A stretch of DNA of 64,000 nucleotides from Ampullaceana balthica (GCA_944989445.1 CALYLW010000053.1:398501-462500); one strand, 5' to 3'; positions 31,840 through 43,920 are shown, counted from the stretch's first letter. Numbers and translations: made by a program. Notes: generated by a model not told the origin, from the sequence alone.

Positions 31840-33480
31840 GCTAAGCCTAAGTAAAAGCTAATTATAATATGCTTGTTTAGCAAAATCCTAACAGACTACA
31901 TAATATGAAACGTTAAGAGGAATCTACATATGTTGTGCTTGAGGTACATGAATCTGTAGCACTCAAAATGTGTATTTTTATCAAATACTGTATAATTGAA
32001 TTATTAATTTTAATTTACAGTCAAACCTCTCATAACAAGTTTAATTCATTCGAGTCTTACTCGTTAAACAAAAAACTCATTATTCAAAACAATTTTTCCC
32101 ATAAAAATCAATGTAAAATATGATACCGTTCCAGGCTGAAAAAAATTATAATTTTTCAAAAAATGTTATTAACATTTATTCAAATAAAATTACTTATGAA
32201 TTGTTAAAGAGTGAAACAACTAGAATAAAATTTTGATTTGAAACAAAAAACATGCACAAAAATATGAATTTATAACAAATTATTATTCCTTTTTAACTAG
32301 AAATCTGTCCAAAGACATAATTTTTTTTTGCAGACACTTTAAAATTTGACGAAAATGTGTAGTAACCATTTAGTAGACATTCTTGACACTTCTTTTGAAG
32401 CATCCATCTCCTTGATTGTTCTTGCGAATAGTGCAGATCTTTGATGTTGGCCGATTATAGTGCGTGCTAGATTAGCCACCTTGTTCTCCATTTTCAATGG
32501 TTTTTCGTTTCATTTCAACAGTAATTTTTTTTCTCTCTTATGATTGTCTTCTTGTGTTTTTTTTTGCTCGAAGAATTTTAGCAGGTTATTACATTTTGCA
32601 CATTAAAAAATTGCGAATTTATGTCTGAATACAAAATTTGTAAAAACGGATGATCACTCACAAAAACAATACGCTAACAGAACAAGTGCTAAACACAGAA
32701 TAAAACATCGAGCGGAAGTGCAGACTCACAAATGAATTTCCAGGAAAAGGGGACTTCCCTGGCTGGGTAGTTTCAGTCGACTTAGATTTTTAAAAATTCT
32801 GAAAATTGCCTTATTTTTTTAGACTGGATTATTTTTTATGTTTCATAAATTTTTATGAATTATAAAGTGATGACACATGTGATTTATGTGAATTGATGTC
32901 AGGTATACTGAAGAGACAGTTGGAAAAAGTATTTTGGAATACACATTCAGGCTGTTGGCCAAATGTAGATGACTTCTTCATAACCACAAGCAATGTTTGT
33001 GTGCAGGTTCTAGTCTTGATGATAGATTGGTAGTCAGTTACGTTTGGTGAACCTTTTGTTCTTGTGTTTATAATATAGTAACAGGTAATATTTACATCTT
33101 TTTGACTTTTATAATAAAGATAGTCTGATTTGTATAGATAAGATATTGACTGCCAGTATGTAATCTATAGTTGTGTGTCACTTATAATAATGTAGTTATA
33201 GAAACTATATTGCATAATAGAGACATATTAAATGACATATTATAATTCGTAGAGATAACATATTGACTGCCAGTATGTAATCTATAGTTATGTGTCACTT
33301 ATAATAATGTACTTATATTACTTATAGAAACTATATTGCATAATAGAGACATATTAATATTATATGACATTTGTTTTTCATTTGAAGAATTAAGTCCATT
33401 TTTATTTTTTATTTTAATATTTTTGCTGACAAGCTTCTACATTCATTACAGGATCTACTGAACTTTGTCTCCGAGTTTCA
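31840..33480 (+). other. upstream flank of block B, shared with block C
   Basis: Collinear with 52570-53690: aagtaaaagctaattataat near 31850, gtagcactcaaaatgtgtat, taggtagtttcagtcgactt, cagttggaaaaagtattttg, aatgtttgtgtgca and ttttcatttgaag. Inside it, 33128-33370 is a tandem duplication that block C has only once. No promoter can be assigned with confidence. Confidence 0.7.
33128..33370. repeat. tandem duplication of about 120 bp
   Basis: The segment agatattgactgccagtatg ... actatattgcataatagaga is present at about 33140-33230 and again at 33258-33350. Block C (53465-53545) has one copy, so the duplication happened after the blocks separated, or C lost one copy. Confidence 0.85.
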
Positions 33481-33483
33481 GAT

Positions 33484-33525
33484 ATGTCAAGTGCAAATCT
33501 AGCACCATTTCAAATGCACCTGTAG
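33484..33525 (+). other. conserved exon-like start, block B
   Basis: After a plausible splice acceptor (gagtttcag) the sequence encodes MSSANLAPFQMHL, then TAG. The same words occur in block C at 53695. A GGTAAT a little downstream (33541-33546) could hold a donor site. It may be the N-terminal exon of the zinc-finger gene, broken here by the stop. Confidence 0.35.
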
Positions 33526-34205
33526 AGCCACTTAAGAAATGCGGTAATCATTACTGACAAATGAACCAAGGGGAAATATTAAGACTGAAAAATTATATGA
33601 TAGGTAAAACTACTTAGTAGAAAAGAAGTCTCAAGAAAAAATCTTTCAATTGTAATAATTTTAGGAAATGTTTATATACATTTTAATCACTAAATTAAAC
33701 ACAAGACACATTCTTGAGCAAAAACTTTCAAATGTGATATTTGTGCGAAATGTTACAATATTCTGGTAACATAGCTTATAATGACAAATTAAGGTGAAAA
33801 ACCTTTTAAATGTGTTGTCTGTGGAAAATTATTTTATTTAGTAGTCTAGTAACTAGACACTAAAGGACACTTTCAGGAGAAAAACCTTTCAAATGTGACA
33901 TCTGTGTTAAAGATTTTACACAATATGGTAACCTAACAACACACAAGGACACATTCTGGTGAAAAACCATTCACATTAATCATATGTGGTGTTTGTTGGT
34001 AATGTTTTAGACAATCTGGTTACTTAACTAAACACAAAATGTCACATTAAGGAGAAAAATCTTTCAAATATGATGTTAGTGGGAGTGTTTTTAAAGTTCT
34101 AGTAAGCTAACAGAACACAGAAGGACGCATTCTAAAGGAAAACCTTTTAATTGTGATATTTTTGGGAAATGTTTTTCACATTCTGGTAACCTTACTAAAC
34201 ACAAA

Positions 34206-34682
34206 ATGGCACATTTAGGGAAAAAAACTTTAAAATGTGACTTCTGTGGTCAAGGTTTCACGCGATCTGGTCACTTAACAGAACACACAAGGACACATTC
34301 AGGAGAAAAACCTTTCAAATGTAATGTTTGTGGGAAATGTTTTACGAAATCTGGTAATCTAACTTATCACAAAAGGACACATTCAGGAGAAAAACCTTTC
34401 AAATGTGACATCTGTGGTCAAGGTTTTACACAATCTTGTCAACTAACAGTACACACAAGGTCACATTCAGGAGAAAAACCTTTCAAATGTGATGTTTGTG
34501 GGAAATGTTTTACACAATCTAGTAACCTAACTCAACACAAAATGAGACACTTAGGAGAAAAAACTTTCAAATGTGACACCTGTGATAAAGGTTTTACACA
34601 AAATAGTGACCAAACAGTACACTTATGGATACATTCAGGAGAAAAGCCTTTCAAATTTGATGTTTGTAGGAAATGTTTTTGA
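34206..34682 (+). CDS. open part of block B zinc fingers (5 fingers)
   Basis: A 158-residue open frame with five complete C2H2 fingers and a sixth that is damaged (C-x2-C became F-x2-C, C-R-K-C-F) just before a TGA at 34680-34682. The ATG comes from a linker (H-K-M-A-H), so it is unlikely to be the true start. Fingers keep the linker S-G-E-K-P-F-K. Probably a surviving fragment of a dead gene. Confidence 0.45.
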   Translation: MAHLGKKTLKCDFCGQGFTRSGHLTEHTRTHSGEKPFKCNVCGKCFTKSGNLTYHKRTHSGEKPFKCDICGQGFTQSCQLTVHTRSHSGEKPFKCDVCGKCFTQSSNLTQHKMRHLGEKTFKCDTCDKGFTQNSDQTVHLWIHSGEKPFKFDVCRKCF

Positions 34683-34978
34683 ATTTCTGGTAACCTAACT
34701 AAACACAAAAGGACACATTCTGGAGAAAAACCTTTCAAATGTGATCTATGTGGGAAATGTTTTAGAATTTCTGGTAACCTAACTCATCACAAAAGGACAC
34801 ATTCTGGAGAAAAACCTTTCAAATGTGATCTATGTGGGAAATATTTTACAGTTTCTTGTAATCTAACTCATCACAAAGGGACACATTCAGGAAAAAACCT
34901 TTCAAATGTGACATCTGTGGTCAAGGTTTTACACAATCTTGTCAACTAACAGTACACACAAGGTCACATTCAGGATAA

Positions 34979-35113
<135 letters not shown>

Positions 35114-35127
35114 TAACTCAACACAAA

Positions 35128-35313
35128 ATGACACACTTAGGAGAAAAAACTTTCAAATGTGACACCTGTGGTAAAGGTTTTAAACAATATAGTGACCTAA
35201 CAGTACACGTAAGGATACATTCAGGAGAAAAGCCTTTCAAATGTGATGCTTGTGGAAAATGTTTTAGAATTTCTGGTAACCTAACTCAACACAAAGGGAC
35301 ACATTTAGGATAA
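35128..35313 (+). CDS. open part of block B zinc fingers (2 fingers)
   Basis: 61 residues with two intact fingers, C-D-T-C-G-K-G-F and C-D-A-C-G-K-C-F, ending at a TAA in the following linker. It is an internal fragment of the block B array and not an independent gene. Confidence 0.35.
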   Translation: MTHLGEKTFKCDTCGKGFKQYSDLTVHVRIHSGEKPFKCDACGKCFRISGNLTQHKGTHLG

Positions 35314-35820
35314 AAACCTATCAAATGACATGATTGTGGGAAATTTTTCACTAAGTCAGGATTCCTACCATTCACAAAAGGACACATTCAGGAGAAAAAA
35401 CTGTCAAATGAGATGTCTGTGGTCAGTTTTACACAATCTAGTCACCTAACAGAACACACAAGGACACATCCAGGAGAAAAATCTTTCAAATGTGATGTTT
35501 GTAGGAAATGTTTTAGACTTTCTGGTACCCTAACTCAACACAGAAGGGCACATTAAACCTTTCAAATGTGACACCTGTGGTAAACGTTTTATACAATCCA
35601 CTGACCTTACTGTACACATAAGGATACATTCTGAAGAAAAATCTGTTAGGTGTGATGTTTGTGCGAAATGTTTTAAACAATCTGGTAACCTAACTTAACA
35701 CAAAATGGCCCATATAGGAGAAAAACCTTTCAAATGTGATGTTTGTGCTAAATGTTTTACAAGTTCTAGTAAGCTAACAGGACACATTCTGCAGAAAAAC
35801 ATTTCAAATGAGATGTCTTT

Positions 35821-36042
35821 GTGAAATGTTTAAGACAATTTGAAAAACTAACTCAACACACAAGGAGACATTCAGGAGAAAAACCTTTCAAATGTGATGT
35901 TTGTTGGAAATGTTTTAGACAATTTGGTAAACTAAATCAACACAAAAGGACGCATTCAGGAAAAATACCTTTCAAATGTGATGTCTGGGGGAAAAGTTTT
36001 ACAAGAAATAGTAGCCTAAATAAACACAAAAGGACATATTGA
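35821..36042 (+). CDS. open part of block B zinc fingers (terminal fingers)
   Basis: 73 residues covering the last part of one finger, a full finger (C-D-V-C-W-K-C-F) and a terminal finger in which the second cysteine is replaced (C-D-V-W-G-K-S-F). The ending [11 protein letters not shown] matches the native end of the family. Confidence 0.35.
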   Translation: MKCLRQFEKLTQHTRRHSGEKPFKCDVCWKCFRQFGKLNQHKRTHSGKIPFKCDVWGKSFTRNSSLNKHKRTY

Positions 36043-36050
36043 TGAGAAAT

Positions 36051-38000
36051 ATCTATCAAATTTTTGTCTATTGAAATTGCTATACACTAAATAGACTCAA
36101 CAAAAAAATAAATATTTAGGACAACAAATTTGCAAATTTTATACCTTTGAGAAAATGTTTACCAATAATATTTACCTTACTATACAAATTATACACCCTT
36201 AATATTTGATTTCTATTCAGTAGGTTTAGAATCAGTAACAAAAATTAGAAAATTTAACACCTTTGTGTCTTTTCACAACTTAATGCTTCAAATTTTTTTC
36301 AAACTATGAACAATAATTTTTCACCAATGACTTTCAAAAAATGATTAAAATAATTTTTTTATTATTTGTTTAAAGAATAGACAAAACAATACCTTATACA
36401 CAAGTCAAGTAAATATTCATCATACAATAGTTTTCTGTTCCAGCCTGTTTTATTGTATAGTGCCAAATGCTGTCTGGCCTACTAATACCACACACTGTTT
36501 CCAATAAGTATTATATTCAATCTCCTACCACCAATGTGTGGTTATTATAAATCAATAAAATTATTTAAATACTTTCTCTTAACAATAACATCAACAATTA
36601 ATCTCTACAAGCTACTTATCTGTCTTAGTATGTTGGCTATCAATGATCATTGTCTTTACTGCATTATATTGTAATTCTTTGACAAATTAATGATGAATTA
36701 AAACTGTCAGAGGAGTGTTAGATTACCAGTTAACTGCTTTACTGCTAACTCCACTAGTTTTCCCCTAATCTATGCATATTTCGTATTGCTTTAATTTCAA
36801 TGTTATCCATCTAGCTATTGTCTGTTAATATTTTTATTCATTAGTCATTAGGAATCTTCTGTACATTCGACATTTTAGTTTTATGTGGCTAGAAAAGGAA
36901 TTTAATATAATCTCATATAATAATTAATATATACTGTATATACTCTTTCGCAAGCCGACCTTTTTTGGACAAAATCTAAGGGGAAAAGTTGGGGGTCTGC
37001 TTACAAGCGAGTCACTAACGTTCTCTGCATGGATATTGACAATTGAATATTGGTGTTGTTATTGTTGATCATCAAGGTCCTTTTCTACAATCTACAAGAT
37101 TCCACTGCTCTACCAGAAGCTAAAATATATTATTAAAAATCTGCACTTACCTTATTTCATCATTTTATTTTATTTATTTTTGTGAACGTTTTAATAAATT
37201 GTTTTACAAATTTTGTTTCAACAACGAATTTTAATGTACGCCCTTTCGTCACTGTTTACCAAATAATATTTTTTTAAAATACCGGTAACTCTTGCCTAAC
37301 AAAGACAAAGATAGGCAGTACAAAGTAAACAATCATAATTACCGATTTAACTTGTATAAAGTAAAAAGTGTACCATATTGTTTAAGCTGTCCTATTATAT
37401 TTGGGGGGTTGGCTTGCGAGCGGGTTATACACTTCTAGTACTTTTCTCTTACAAAAGTGGGGGATCGGCTTATGAACAAACGGGCTATAGAACTAGTATA
37501 GGCGGTATGTAATATAACTTATCATTGCTCTTACTCTTATAAAGTCGCAGGTTTGACTGAGAACAAACCTGGAAGTTTTGTTTACTTTATTCTCTTTAAT
37601 AGAAGGGGGCATTGGCAACTTTGGTTGAATGGCCCAAGGCATCATTTTATTTTACCATTATTTACTACACATATGACATGCAAACATTCTGAAAATTGAA
37701 TCAGTTCTGATTTTAGAAATATTCAGACCCATTTAAATAGAAATATTGGGAGAGGTTATTAATGAACAACTCAGTTATTCAAATGTATTACTATTAAATT
37801 AAAGTTATTCTTCTAATAAATTATAAGAATTTCCAGAAGATAGGCCCAAGGAGAAGCAACCATTTAATAAAGATCCACTGTAAATATAATTTTGTGCATT
37901 TTATGCATTTATATGTATGTATAAGTTAAGCTATAAATAGGTATTCTAAATGAAAATTTCAAATTAGAACTACATTCAATGTGAATAATCCCCTCTATAG
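36051..38000 (+). other. 3' flank of block B, shared with A and C
   Basis: Same order of landmarks as the A and C flanks: ttttcaccaatgactttcaa, tgttggctatcaatgatca, ctgctaactcc, gaagttttgtttactttatt, agaagataggccc. Interrupted by an insertion at about 36936-37510. Confidence 0.7.
36936..37510. mobile_element. insertion in block B flank
   Basis: Absent from block C, where tctcatataat runs on to tgtaatatcacttatcattg. The left end tactctttcgcaagccgacc and right part gatcggcttatgaacaaacg are roughly inverted. Internal copies (ggggttggcttgcgagcggg near 37403) repeat the end sequence. Probably a non-autonomous DNA transposon; exact ends not fixed. Confidence 0.55.
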
Positions 38001-38939
38001 TGCTTATCTTCATTAGAACAGAACCGCAAAAATTATTATTCTACCTGTAATAGTTTCAAAATCATACATTTTTGAAAATTCCAAAATGGCCGCCACCTCT
38101 TAGTGTGCAAAAGTGTGTTTGTGACACCCTGTAACTTTTGAAATAACACTTTGGGAGCTTTTAAACTTCTTTACCTAACAGATAACTAAACATATAACAA
38201 ACTCAATTTTTTTCAGGGCAGTGACATAATTCAATGTACAAAATTTATTCAATTCAAAACTAGCAGATGCACAATTTTACAAAAAATGAAAAGGGAGACA
38301 AAAAGTCAATTTTTCTTCATTTTTAAAAAATCATAAAAAAATTAACCAAATGAGTTAGAAATATAAATTTACTATCATCTCAAAGAAAATTCAAGGCTCT
38401 TTATCAAAAAATTAACTAGCAGATGATAAAGTAAAACTAAAATAAAATAGAGTTTTTAGAACCGTGTATGGTCACAAAAAGTAAGAGTAAGAAATTTGAA
38501 GAAATTTAAAAAATCACAACAAAATAACCAAGTAAGATATCCAAGCTACACTTTGACCATTTCGATTGCAATACTTCCATTAGCAAATGTAGAGACTTAT
38601 TGTAAAATGGACACATAATGTAAAAAAAAATCCCCCAAAAAGGTTACTTTAATACATAAATTTGAAAAATGTTAACATGATAAATTTAGTTATAGAGAAC
38701 AGCAATTCAGTACTGACAGATTAATTTTATTCGTAATTAATAATAGTTTTCCTACCAATACTTGCAAATGTTTATCTAGCTTGCACTATGCTAGAAATAA
38801 ATGTTACATCAATAAACAAACGAAAATAAAATAGATATATATATTACTGGGCAATTATCATAGTTCTCATTGTTAGTTGATAAGAAATTTTTTACAGTTG
38901 ATATTTAATAAATTTGATAATTATTACACGCTTTTATTT
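38001..38939. other. unassigned spacer
   Basis: AT-rich, with only a short GC island near 38085 (aaaatggccgccacctc). No recognised gene or repeat ends. Confidence 0.35.
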
Positions 38940-39150
38940 AACTCACACTGTTTGTATGTTGTATCCGTCAAATCTTGTAACGTAAAATTAAACCACTTCT
39001 GATGGTCCTAGAGATCTCACAATTTTACCACAGATAGATCTTGGATGACAATGCATTGTATCAAAATTTCAGATCGATCGAATGTACCGTAATTAAATAA
39101 TGCATTTTTAGTTTATCCTTATATATAATCTGTATCCGTGATATTCTTGA
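38940..39150 (-). repeat. dispersed repeat related to 20366-21445
   Basis: In reverse complement it carries the ggataaactaaaaatgcatt ... aattacggtac ... gatcgatctgaaat block seen in the 20-21 kb tandem units. A shorter relative is at 49010-49110. Confidence 0.65.
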
Positions 39151-39237
39151 CTTTCGCGTGAATGTCACCGGAGTTCACAACCAGTTATGGATGACGACAT
39201 TCCAGGTGTTAAACAGCTCAGTAATTCGAAACTAAAT

Positions 39238-39888
39238 CTAAATTGACATGATTTGTTGTTCGTCCGTCGATTCGACGAAGACCACTCTAGTCATCCGAGG
39301 GTTGCGTGCGCAGATGGCTGATAAGGCCGATACTTGCACGGAAGGTTCGGGAACAGAAGGGACGAGTGGGACATCTCCAGGAGGGTTGACAGCACGGGCC
39401 TTTCGGGCTTGCCTCTTCTTTTCTGCGGAGGTGATCTGGTTTGCCTCGCATGTCTTGGCACCTTCGTGGATGGAAGAACGCCAGGGGGAACGGTCCATTG
39501 CAGCAAGTTCCCACGTGTCTGGGTTGATGGCAAACGCTTTCAGTGTGTCTTTGTAGCGTTTCTTTTGCCCACCGTGGGACCGCTGGCCATGCTGGAGCTC
39601 GCCATAGAAGAGTCTCTTTGGCAGTCTCTCGTCTGGCATTCGGACCACGTGCCCTGCCCAACGAAGCTGGGACTGCATCAGGAGTGTGAATATGCTGGGG
39701 AGACCTGCCTTGGTCAGTACCACTGTGTCTGGTATTTTATCCTGCCACTTTATGCCGAGGATCTTCCTGAGGCTTGTTGAATGAAAGTGGTTAAGCTTCC
39801 TAGCATGGCGCTGATACACAGTCCATGTTTCACACGCATATAGCAGAGTGGGGAGCACCACCGCCCTGTACACATGATAATACAAGAG
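39238..39888 (-). pseudogene. LINE ORF2 C-terminal fragment
   Basis: The minus-strand frame 39885-39238 (215 aa) reads Y-R-A-V-V-L-P-T-L-L-Y-A-C-E-T-W, L-R-K-I-L-G-I-K-W-Q-D-K-I-P-D, L-R-W-A-G-H-V-V-R-M and continues lysine/arginine-rich. This is the C-terminal part of a non-LTR retrotransposon polymerase protein. The closing zinc-finger words (C-S-R-T-F-R-A-S-I-G-L-I-S-H-L-R-T) lie in another frame near 39295-39345, so there is at least one frameshift. It is cut at about 39888, just before a SINE. Distinct from the RTE-like copy at 3635. Confidence 0.85.
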
Positions 39889-39897
39889 GAATAACTG

Positions 39898-39985
39898 GTA
39901 TTTGTGTAGCCAGTTGGCCGAATTGTTGGCTTAATGGATTTTCGACCTGTAGGTACTGGGTTCAATTTTCAGTTGGGGAAACTGT
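39898..39985 (+). mobile_element. tRNA-derived SINE, second copy
   Basis: A-box-like TAGCCAGTTGG at 39907-39917, B-box-like GGTTCAATTT at 39959-39968, then tcagttggggaaactg and a T-run that would stop Pol III. Its tail matches the minus-strand copy at 28911-29010. It directly abuts the LINE fragment. Confidence 0.7.
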
Positions 39986-40162
39986 TTTTTTTTAAAAATA
40001 AAATAAATAAATTTGTAATTAATAATCTATCTTTTTACCACTATCACATTTAAGTTATATACAACGGAGTTTGACTAATTAAATTGAATTGATTATGTAA
40101 AAATTAATTTAAAAATTGTGTTACTAAAAAGTAGAAAATAAAATAAAAAAATATTTTTTTTT

Positions 40163-40293
40163 AAAGGACACGCTTACATATAGAAAGTGCACTAAAAAGA
40201 AGAAAATAAAAATTTTCAATCCGTGAACTGCACATAAAAGCGTGGGGCCCTTTTTAGTGCAATTTCTATATGTAAATAAAAGCGTGTCCTTTT
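40163..40293. mobile_element. palindromic MITE
   Basis: aaaggacacgctt ... tagtgcac on the left is mirrored by the reverse complement at the right (ttttagtgcaatttctatat, agcgtgtccttt). The arms span about 40 bp each. The core has cactaaaaagaagaaaat, linking it to the short repeats at 22171-22460. Confidence 0.75.
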
Positions 40294-40299
40294 AAAAAA

Positions 40300-40560
40300 A
40301 GATTTTTTTAATATTTTATTTTTAAGTCAAATTATAAAATTTCTCATGGACTTTAATGTTTTAGCAGATTTAATCTTCAATTTTGTATTTGACAACCAAA
40401 GTTTCTTATAAATGATGTGGGTATCTTTCACAAACTAACCAACTATATCATCTATATCCTATGTTTAAAAGCATAATCTCTAATCACAAGTGTAAAGACT
40501 AGGTAGTTTCAGTCTACTTCAACAACAAAAAAAAATTTAAATTACCTGTTTTTGTTTTGT
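40300..40560 (+). repeat. partial copy of the zinc-finger upstream flank
   Basis: Collinear with 52260-52400 and 52795-52845: agatttaatcttcaattt, ttgacaaccaaagtttct, ctaatcacaagtgtaaagac, taggtagtttcagtctactt. No fingers follow, so this is a fourth, partial duplicate of the module's upstream region. Confidence 0.6.
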
Positions 40561-41661
40561 TTTTTAAGTTGGAATGTTTTTTATTTTTAAAAAAAATTCG
40601 CCAAAATAGAATTAGCCAATGTCGCGGAAAACCCTTATTATATGTATAATAATAATAATATATATAATAATTTATATAGATTACTAGTATTACTAGCAGA
40701 CCCATCGTGCGTTGCAACAATCTCAGTAAAAATGAATACATTTTTAAAAAACCAATGAAAACAATTAAGCCAGAAACCTTCGCGGAAGTGTGCAAAAAAG
40801 TTTAAGTTTCAGAGCAAACGGATAAATAAATTAATAAATAAAAAGCTTACAAAAGATGAAACGATATTAAGGGCTGCGGCCCCTAAATGAGTGATAGTTT
40901 AATTTTTTATTGCCATTGTACTCAAGCTATATTTCTCAATAACGTGTAAAATTGAATAGGGAATACAATTATAAACGTTCAGTAAAAAAAATACATTTGG
41001 GGCCCCTAACTCTAAGGGAATGGACATTAGGAGTTCAGTGTCCTAAAGTAATTTAATATAGGCTCTTAAGTTTTTATATACCAATTTGGTCAAAATCCAG
41101 TTATTTTCCCATTATCTAACGTTAAAACTAATTTTTACGTAGCTAATATAGGGGGAAAATGACGTTAAGGGGCCACTGGGCCCATTCAGTACAAGATTTC
41201 AATTTTTTTAAAAACTGTTCATTTTAATTCAGTTTGACCATGGATATATTTCTCAAGATGGTTAAAAAGTGAATTGGAAAAATATCTTGGGGCCCCCGGC
41301 CCCAAAGAAATTGACATTAGAAGTTCAGTGCCCTTTAGTATTTTAATATGGGCTACCAAGTTTTTGTATATAAAGTTTAGTTAAGATCAATTCATTTACT
41401 CAGTAGCTAACGCATAAACTAATTTTATAAAGCTCATATAAGCAAAAAACGACATTAAGGGTCCCAGGGCCCTTTCAGGGCAAGATATAAAGTTCAAAAC
41501 ACCTGTTCATTTCAATATGGATAGTAATGGATACATTTATCATTATTTGTCAAGATCTTTAATAATTGAATGTGGGAATAAAATCTTAAACGTTAAAGAA
41601 AAATGGTATTTTGGGCCCCCAGCCCCGAAGGAGTGGTCATTAGGAGTTCAGTGCCATATAG

Positions 41662-41828
41662 CAGTGATTCTCAAAGTGGTGGTCCGCGGGCCATCCGCTG
41701 CCGGTCCGCAGATGTTCTCAAAAAAGGACAGAAAAAATTGTTAGTGCAGGGAAAATAGTTCACCGGTCCCTGGTGCAATGGAAAAAATTCCTGCAGGTCA
41801 ACCATACTAAAAAGTTTGAGAAGCACTG
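41662..41828. mobile_element. hAT MITE (Charlie-like ends)
   Basis: Ends CAGTGATTCTCAAAGT and AGTTTGAGAAGCACTG are inverted repeats. Flanks CCATATAG and TCCTATAG match at 6 of 8. The interior holds ggtccgcgg and caccggtccctggtgcaatg. A related element is at 59865-60064. Confidence 0.8.
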
Positions 41829-41924
41829 TCCTATAGTATTTTAATATTGGCTATGAAGTTTTATATTCAAAGTTTGGTTAAGATCCATTAATTTACGCAG
41901 TAGCCAGCGCTTAAAAGAATTTTA

Positions 41925-42145
41925 ATTCAAAATTGCACTTAAGACGCATCTTTGCAAAATTTAAAAAATAACATTTCTTTTCAATAATTAACGTAGCTTA
42001 TTTGTAACGTACGGTCATTTATGTGGTTATTATGATAAGAATGTTTATTTAATTATTATATGTATGTTATTATCTCCATGTAAAGCGCTGTGAGCCCGGC
42101 TCCTTCCTGGGATACAGCGCTATAAAAAATATCAATTTATTATTA
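41925..42145 (+). mobile_element. SINE/LINE 3' tail (ATT-repeat ending)
   Basis: Contains gtaaagcgctgtgagcccgg ... gatacagcgctataaaaaat ... and ends in (ATT)n. This hairpin-forming agcgct/agcgct tail with ATT repeats is common at 3' ends of animal SINEs and LINEs. It is inserted in the 40692-42404 element. Confidence 0.6.
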
Positions 42146-42355
42146 TTATTAATATAGCTCATATAAGCAAAAAATGACATTACAGGCCCAAGGCGCTCCA
42201 TGAGTGTTAAATTGAGGAGAAAAAAAAGTTTCCAGTTACCATCCCGGGAGCTAACTCAACAGTCTCAAAAATTTCCATGACAACCGGATGAATGGTTTAG
42301 TTTAGTCAGCTATAAAGGACAAGCAGACACACACACACAGACAAACCTTCTTTTT

Positions 42356-42408
<53 letters not shown>

Positions 42409-42609
42409 GGATGTTAACGATTAATTTAAATTTAATCGTTAACTTTTGAAAAATTAACAATTAATTAATCGTTAATTTCGATTAAAGCAAGACTTTAAAT
42501 AATCTACGTATTTATGTATTTATGCAATTTTTAATGATTACTGAATGTTTTAAAAAACTATTTTGGTCACCATTCCAGGATAATTAGTTATAAGTTTTAA
42601 AAACTTACA

Positions 42610-42720
42610 TATTTCATGAGCAGACGAATGGTAAAGCGCAGTGAATTTGCAATTACGTTGGTGGTGTCGGGTTCGAATCTCGGTGATGAAATTTTTTTAA
42701 TTTAAATTATTATTATTTTT
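42610..42720 (+). mobile_element. tRNA-derived SINE, distinct family
   Basis: tRNA-like head with gacgaatggtaaagcgc (A-box region) and a canonical B box GGTTCGAATC at 42670-42679, then a T-run and A/T-rich body. Its tail differs from the 28911 and 39898 family. The preceding 42408-42600 starts like a hAT end (tagggatgttaacgattaat) but its other end was not found. Confidence 0.65.
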
Positions 42721-43442
42721 ATTTTAAAACCACAATGGGGGTGCTCGCAAAATTTTTTTTTATACTACGTGCAAATCCGAGTATTCACCCCCACCCCCCC
42801 CCCAAAATGGCCAGTCTTATCTTTTGTGTTACAGACTCTCCTTCTATTTCTACACGTTACACAGCCTTACGCCTATGCATGCTTTAATATTTAATGGATT
42901 TATGTTAAGCATTTCATTTTTGTTAGAGTTTTAAATTTAAAAAATTGGTTGTATGTTGGATTTCGTAGATAGTTTAGGCGACCCATACCAAAATTTGAGA
43001 CGGGAACAAAAATCGTTATGAGTTTGTTCTTGCATACTGCTACGGAAAGGTGTTTCTATCACCATCGCTATGAGTATGACCTCTATGTTTAACAAAAGGA
43101 TTGTATTAGTATTAGAGTATTTAAGTTTGTCTCATTGACTATCTATCTTTTAAAAAAAAGAGTAGAGAACACGTTGTTTTCCACCCGACCCCTCCCCCAT
43201 TATAATAATATAGTATAGGTAAATACCCCCTTCCACACACACACACACACACACCAAAAGAAAAGACAAATTAATTTCAATTTTTATTTTTAAAATGTGT
43301 ATTCATTCAAAGATATTAATAATTACATAATATTCAAATGTTATACGTAAGGGGCGAAAAAAAGTGATTTTAATTTGTTCCATTTACAAATAGAAAATAC
43401 GTTGTTTTGTTTGTTTGTTGTTGTTGTTGTTTTGGGGGGGGG
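42721..43442. other. unassigned, with microsatellites
   Basis: Holds C-runs near 42788, a (CA)n run near 43233-43253 and a TTG run near 43415. No gene recognised. Confidence 0.5.
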
Positions 43443-43754
43443 TGTCACATGTGAATCATGAGTGAACCACCAGTGTACCATGAGTATATTGCGTGATCAA
43501 ATGAAGGAGAGGTCACGTGAGTAATAAACGCGGGAAGAAAGGAGCCTTCCCATTGGCTGAGAAGGTGGGGGCAGTTGTCAGATAACTTCCGTGAGGGAAG
43601 GACGTGATGTGTGTGCTTGAGAATTCCACGTTGTATAACCTCAAATTATGATTCTTGTACAAAGTATACATATTAAAGTTGTTTTATTGAAACAAGTTCT
43701 TCAGTGGATTATTGTGTACAAGATTATGTATTGAGAGAACGCCTACAAGTTACA
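43443..43754 (+). mobile_element. candidate solo LTR
   Basis: Begins TGTCACATGTG and ends CAAGTTACA (TG...CA). It carries an inverted CCAAT-type box (cccattggctg), a TATA-like ttgtataacc, and a ttaaag stretch downstream. Its right half matches 5815-5966. The flanking bases (G-run versus taata) give no target duplication, so the left end is uncertain. Confidence 0.45.
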
Positions 43755-43764
43755 TAATAAAAAA

Positions 43765-43920
43765 TAAAAACACAACCACGGTTACATGGGGGGGGGGAGC
43801 AACAGCTCCGTGACGTCATATTGAAAAAGTGGGGGGAGGGGAAAAGTTTGTATGACGACGTGTGACTAGGGGCTAGGGGGTGAAAAATCGTCCAAAATCG
43901 CTTGACATTATTTTAAGACT
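43765..43920 (+). mobile_element. MITE right half, CCGTCCATAAATGACGTCAC family
   Basis: G-run, ctccgtgacgtcatattga, second G-rich run, gtatgacgacgtgtgac, gaaaaatcgtccaaaatcgc and ttgacattattttaagac: the family's right half. The left half is missing. Confidence 0.7.

Larger units (their letters stand above)
40692..42404 (+). repeat. dispersed element with ~300-bp internal tandem repeats
   Basis: Starts CTAGCAGACCCATCGTGCGT and ends with a pyrimidine stretch and (TA)n (42360-42404). Inside, the word attaaggg(g)cc...gggccc recurs near 40865, 41165, 41455 and, decayed, 42178, spaced about 290-300 bp, with ggggccccc and gacattaggagttcagtgcc in each unit. No coding part seen. A second copy is at 47178-48517. 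A hAT MITE and a SINE-like tail are nested in it. Confidence 0.7.

Noticed and set aside
39248..39780. Plus-strand open frames over the LINE fragment
   Set aside because: They lie antisense to a clear LINE C-terminal protein on the minus strand.
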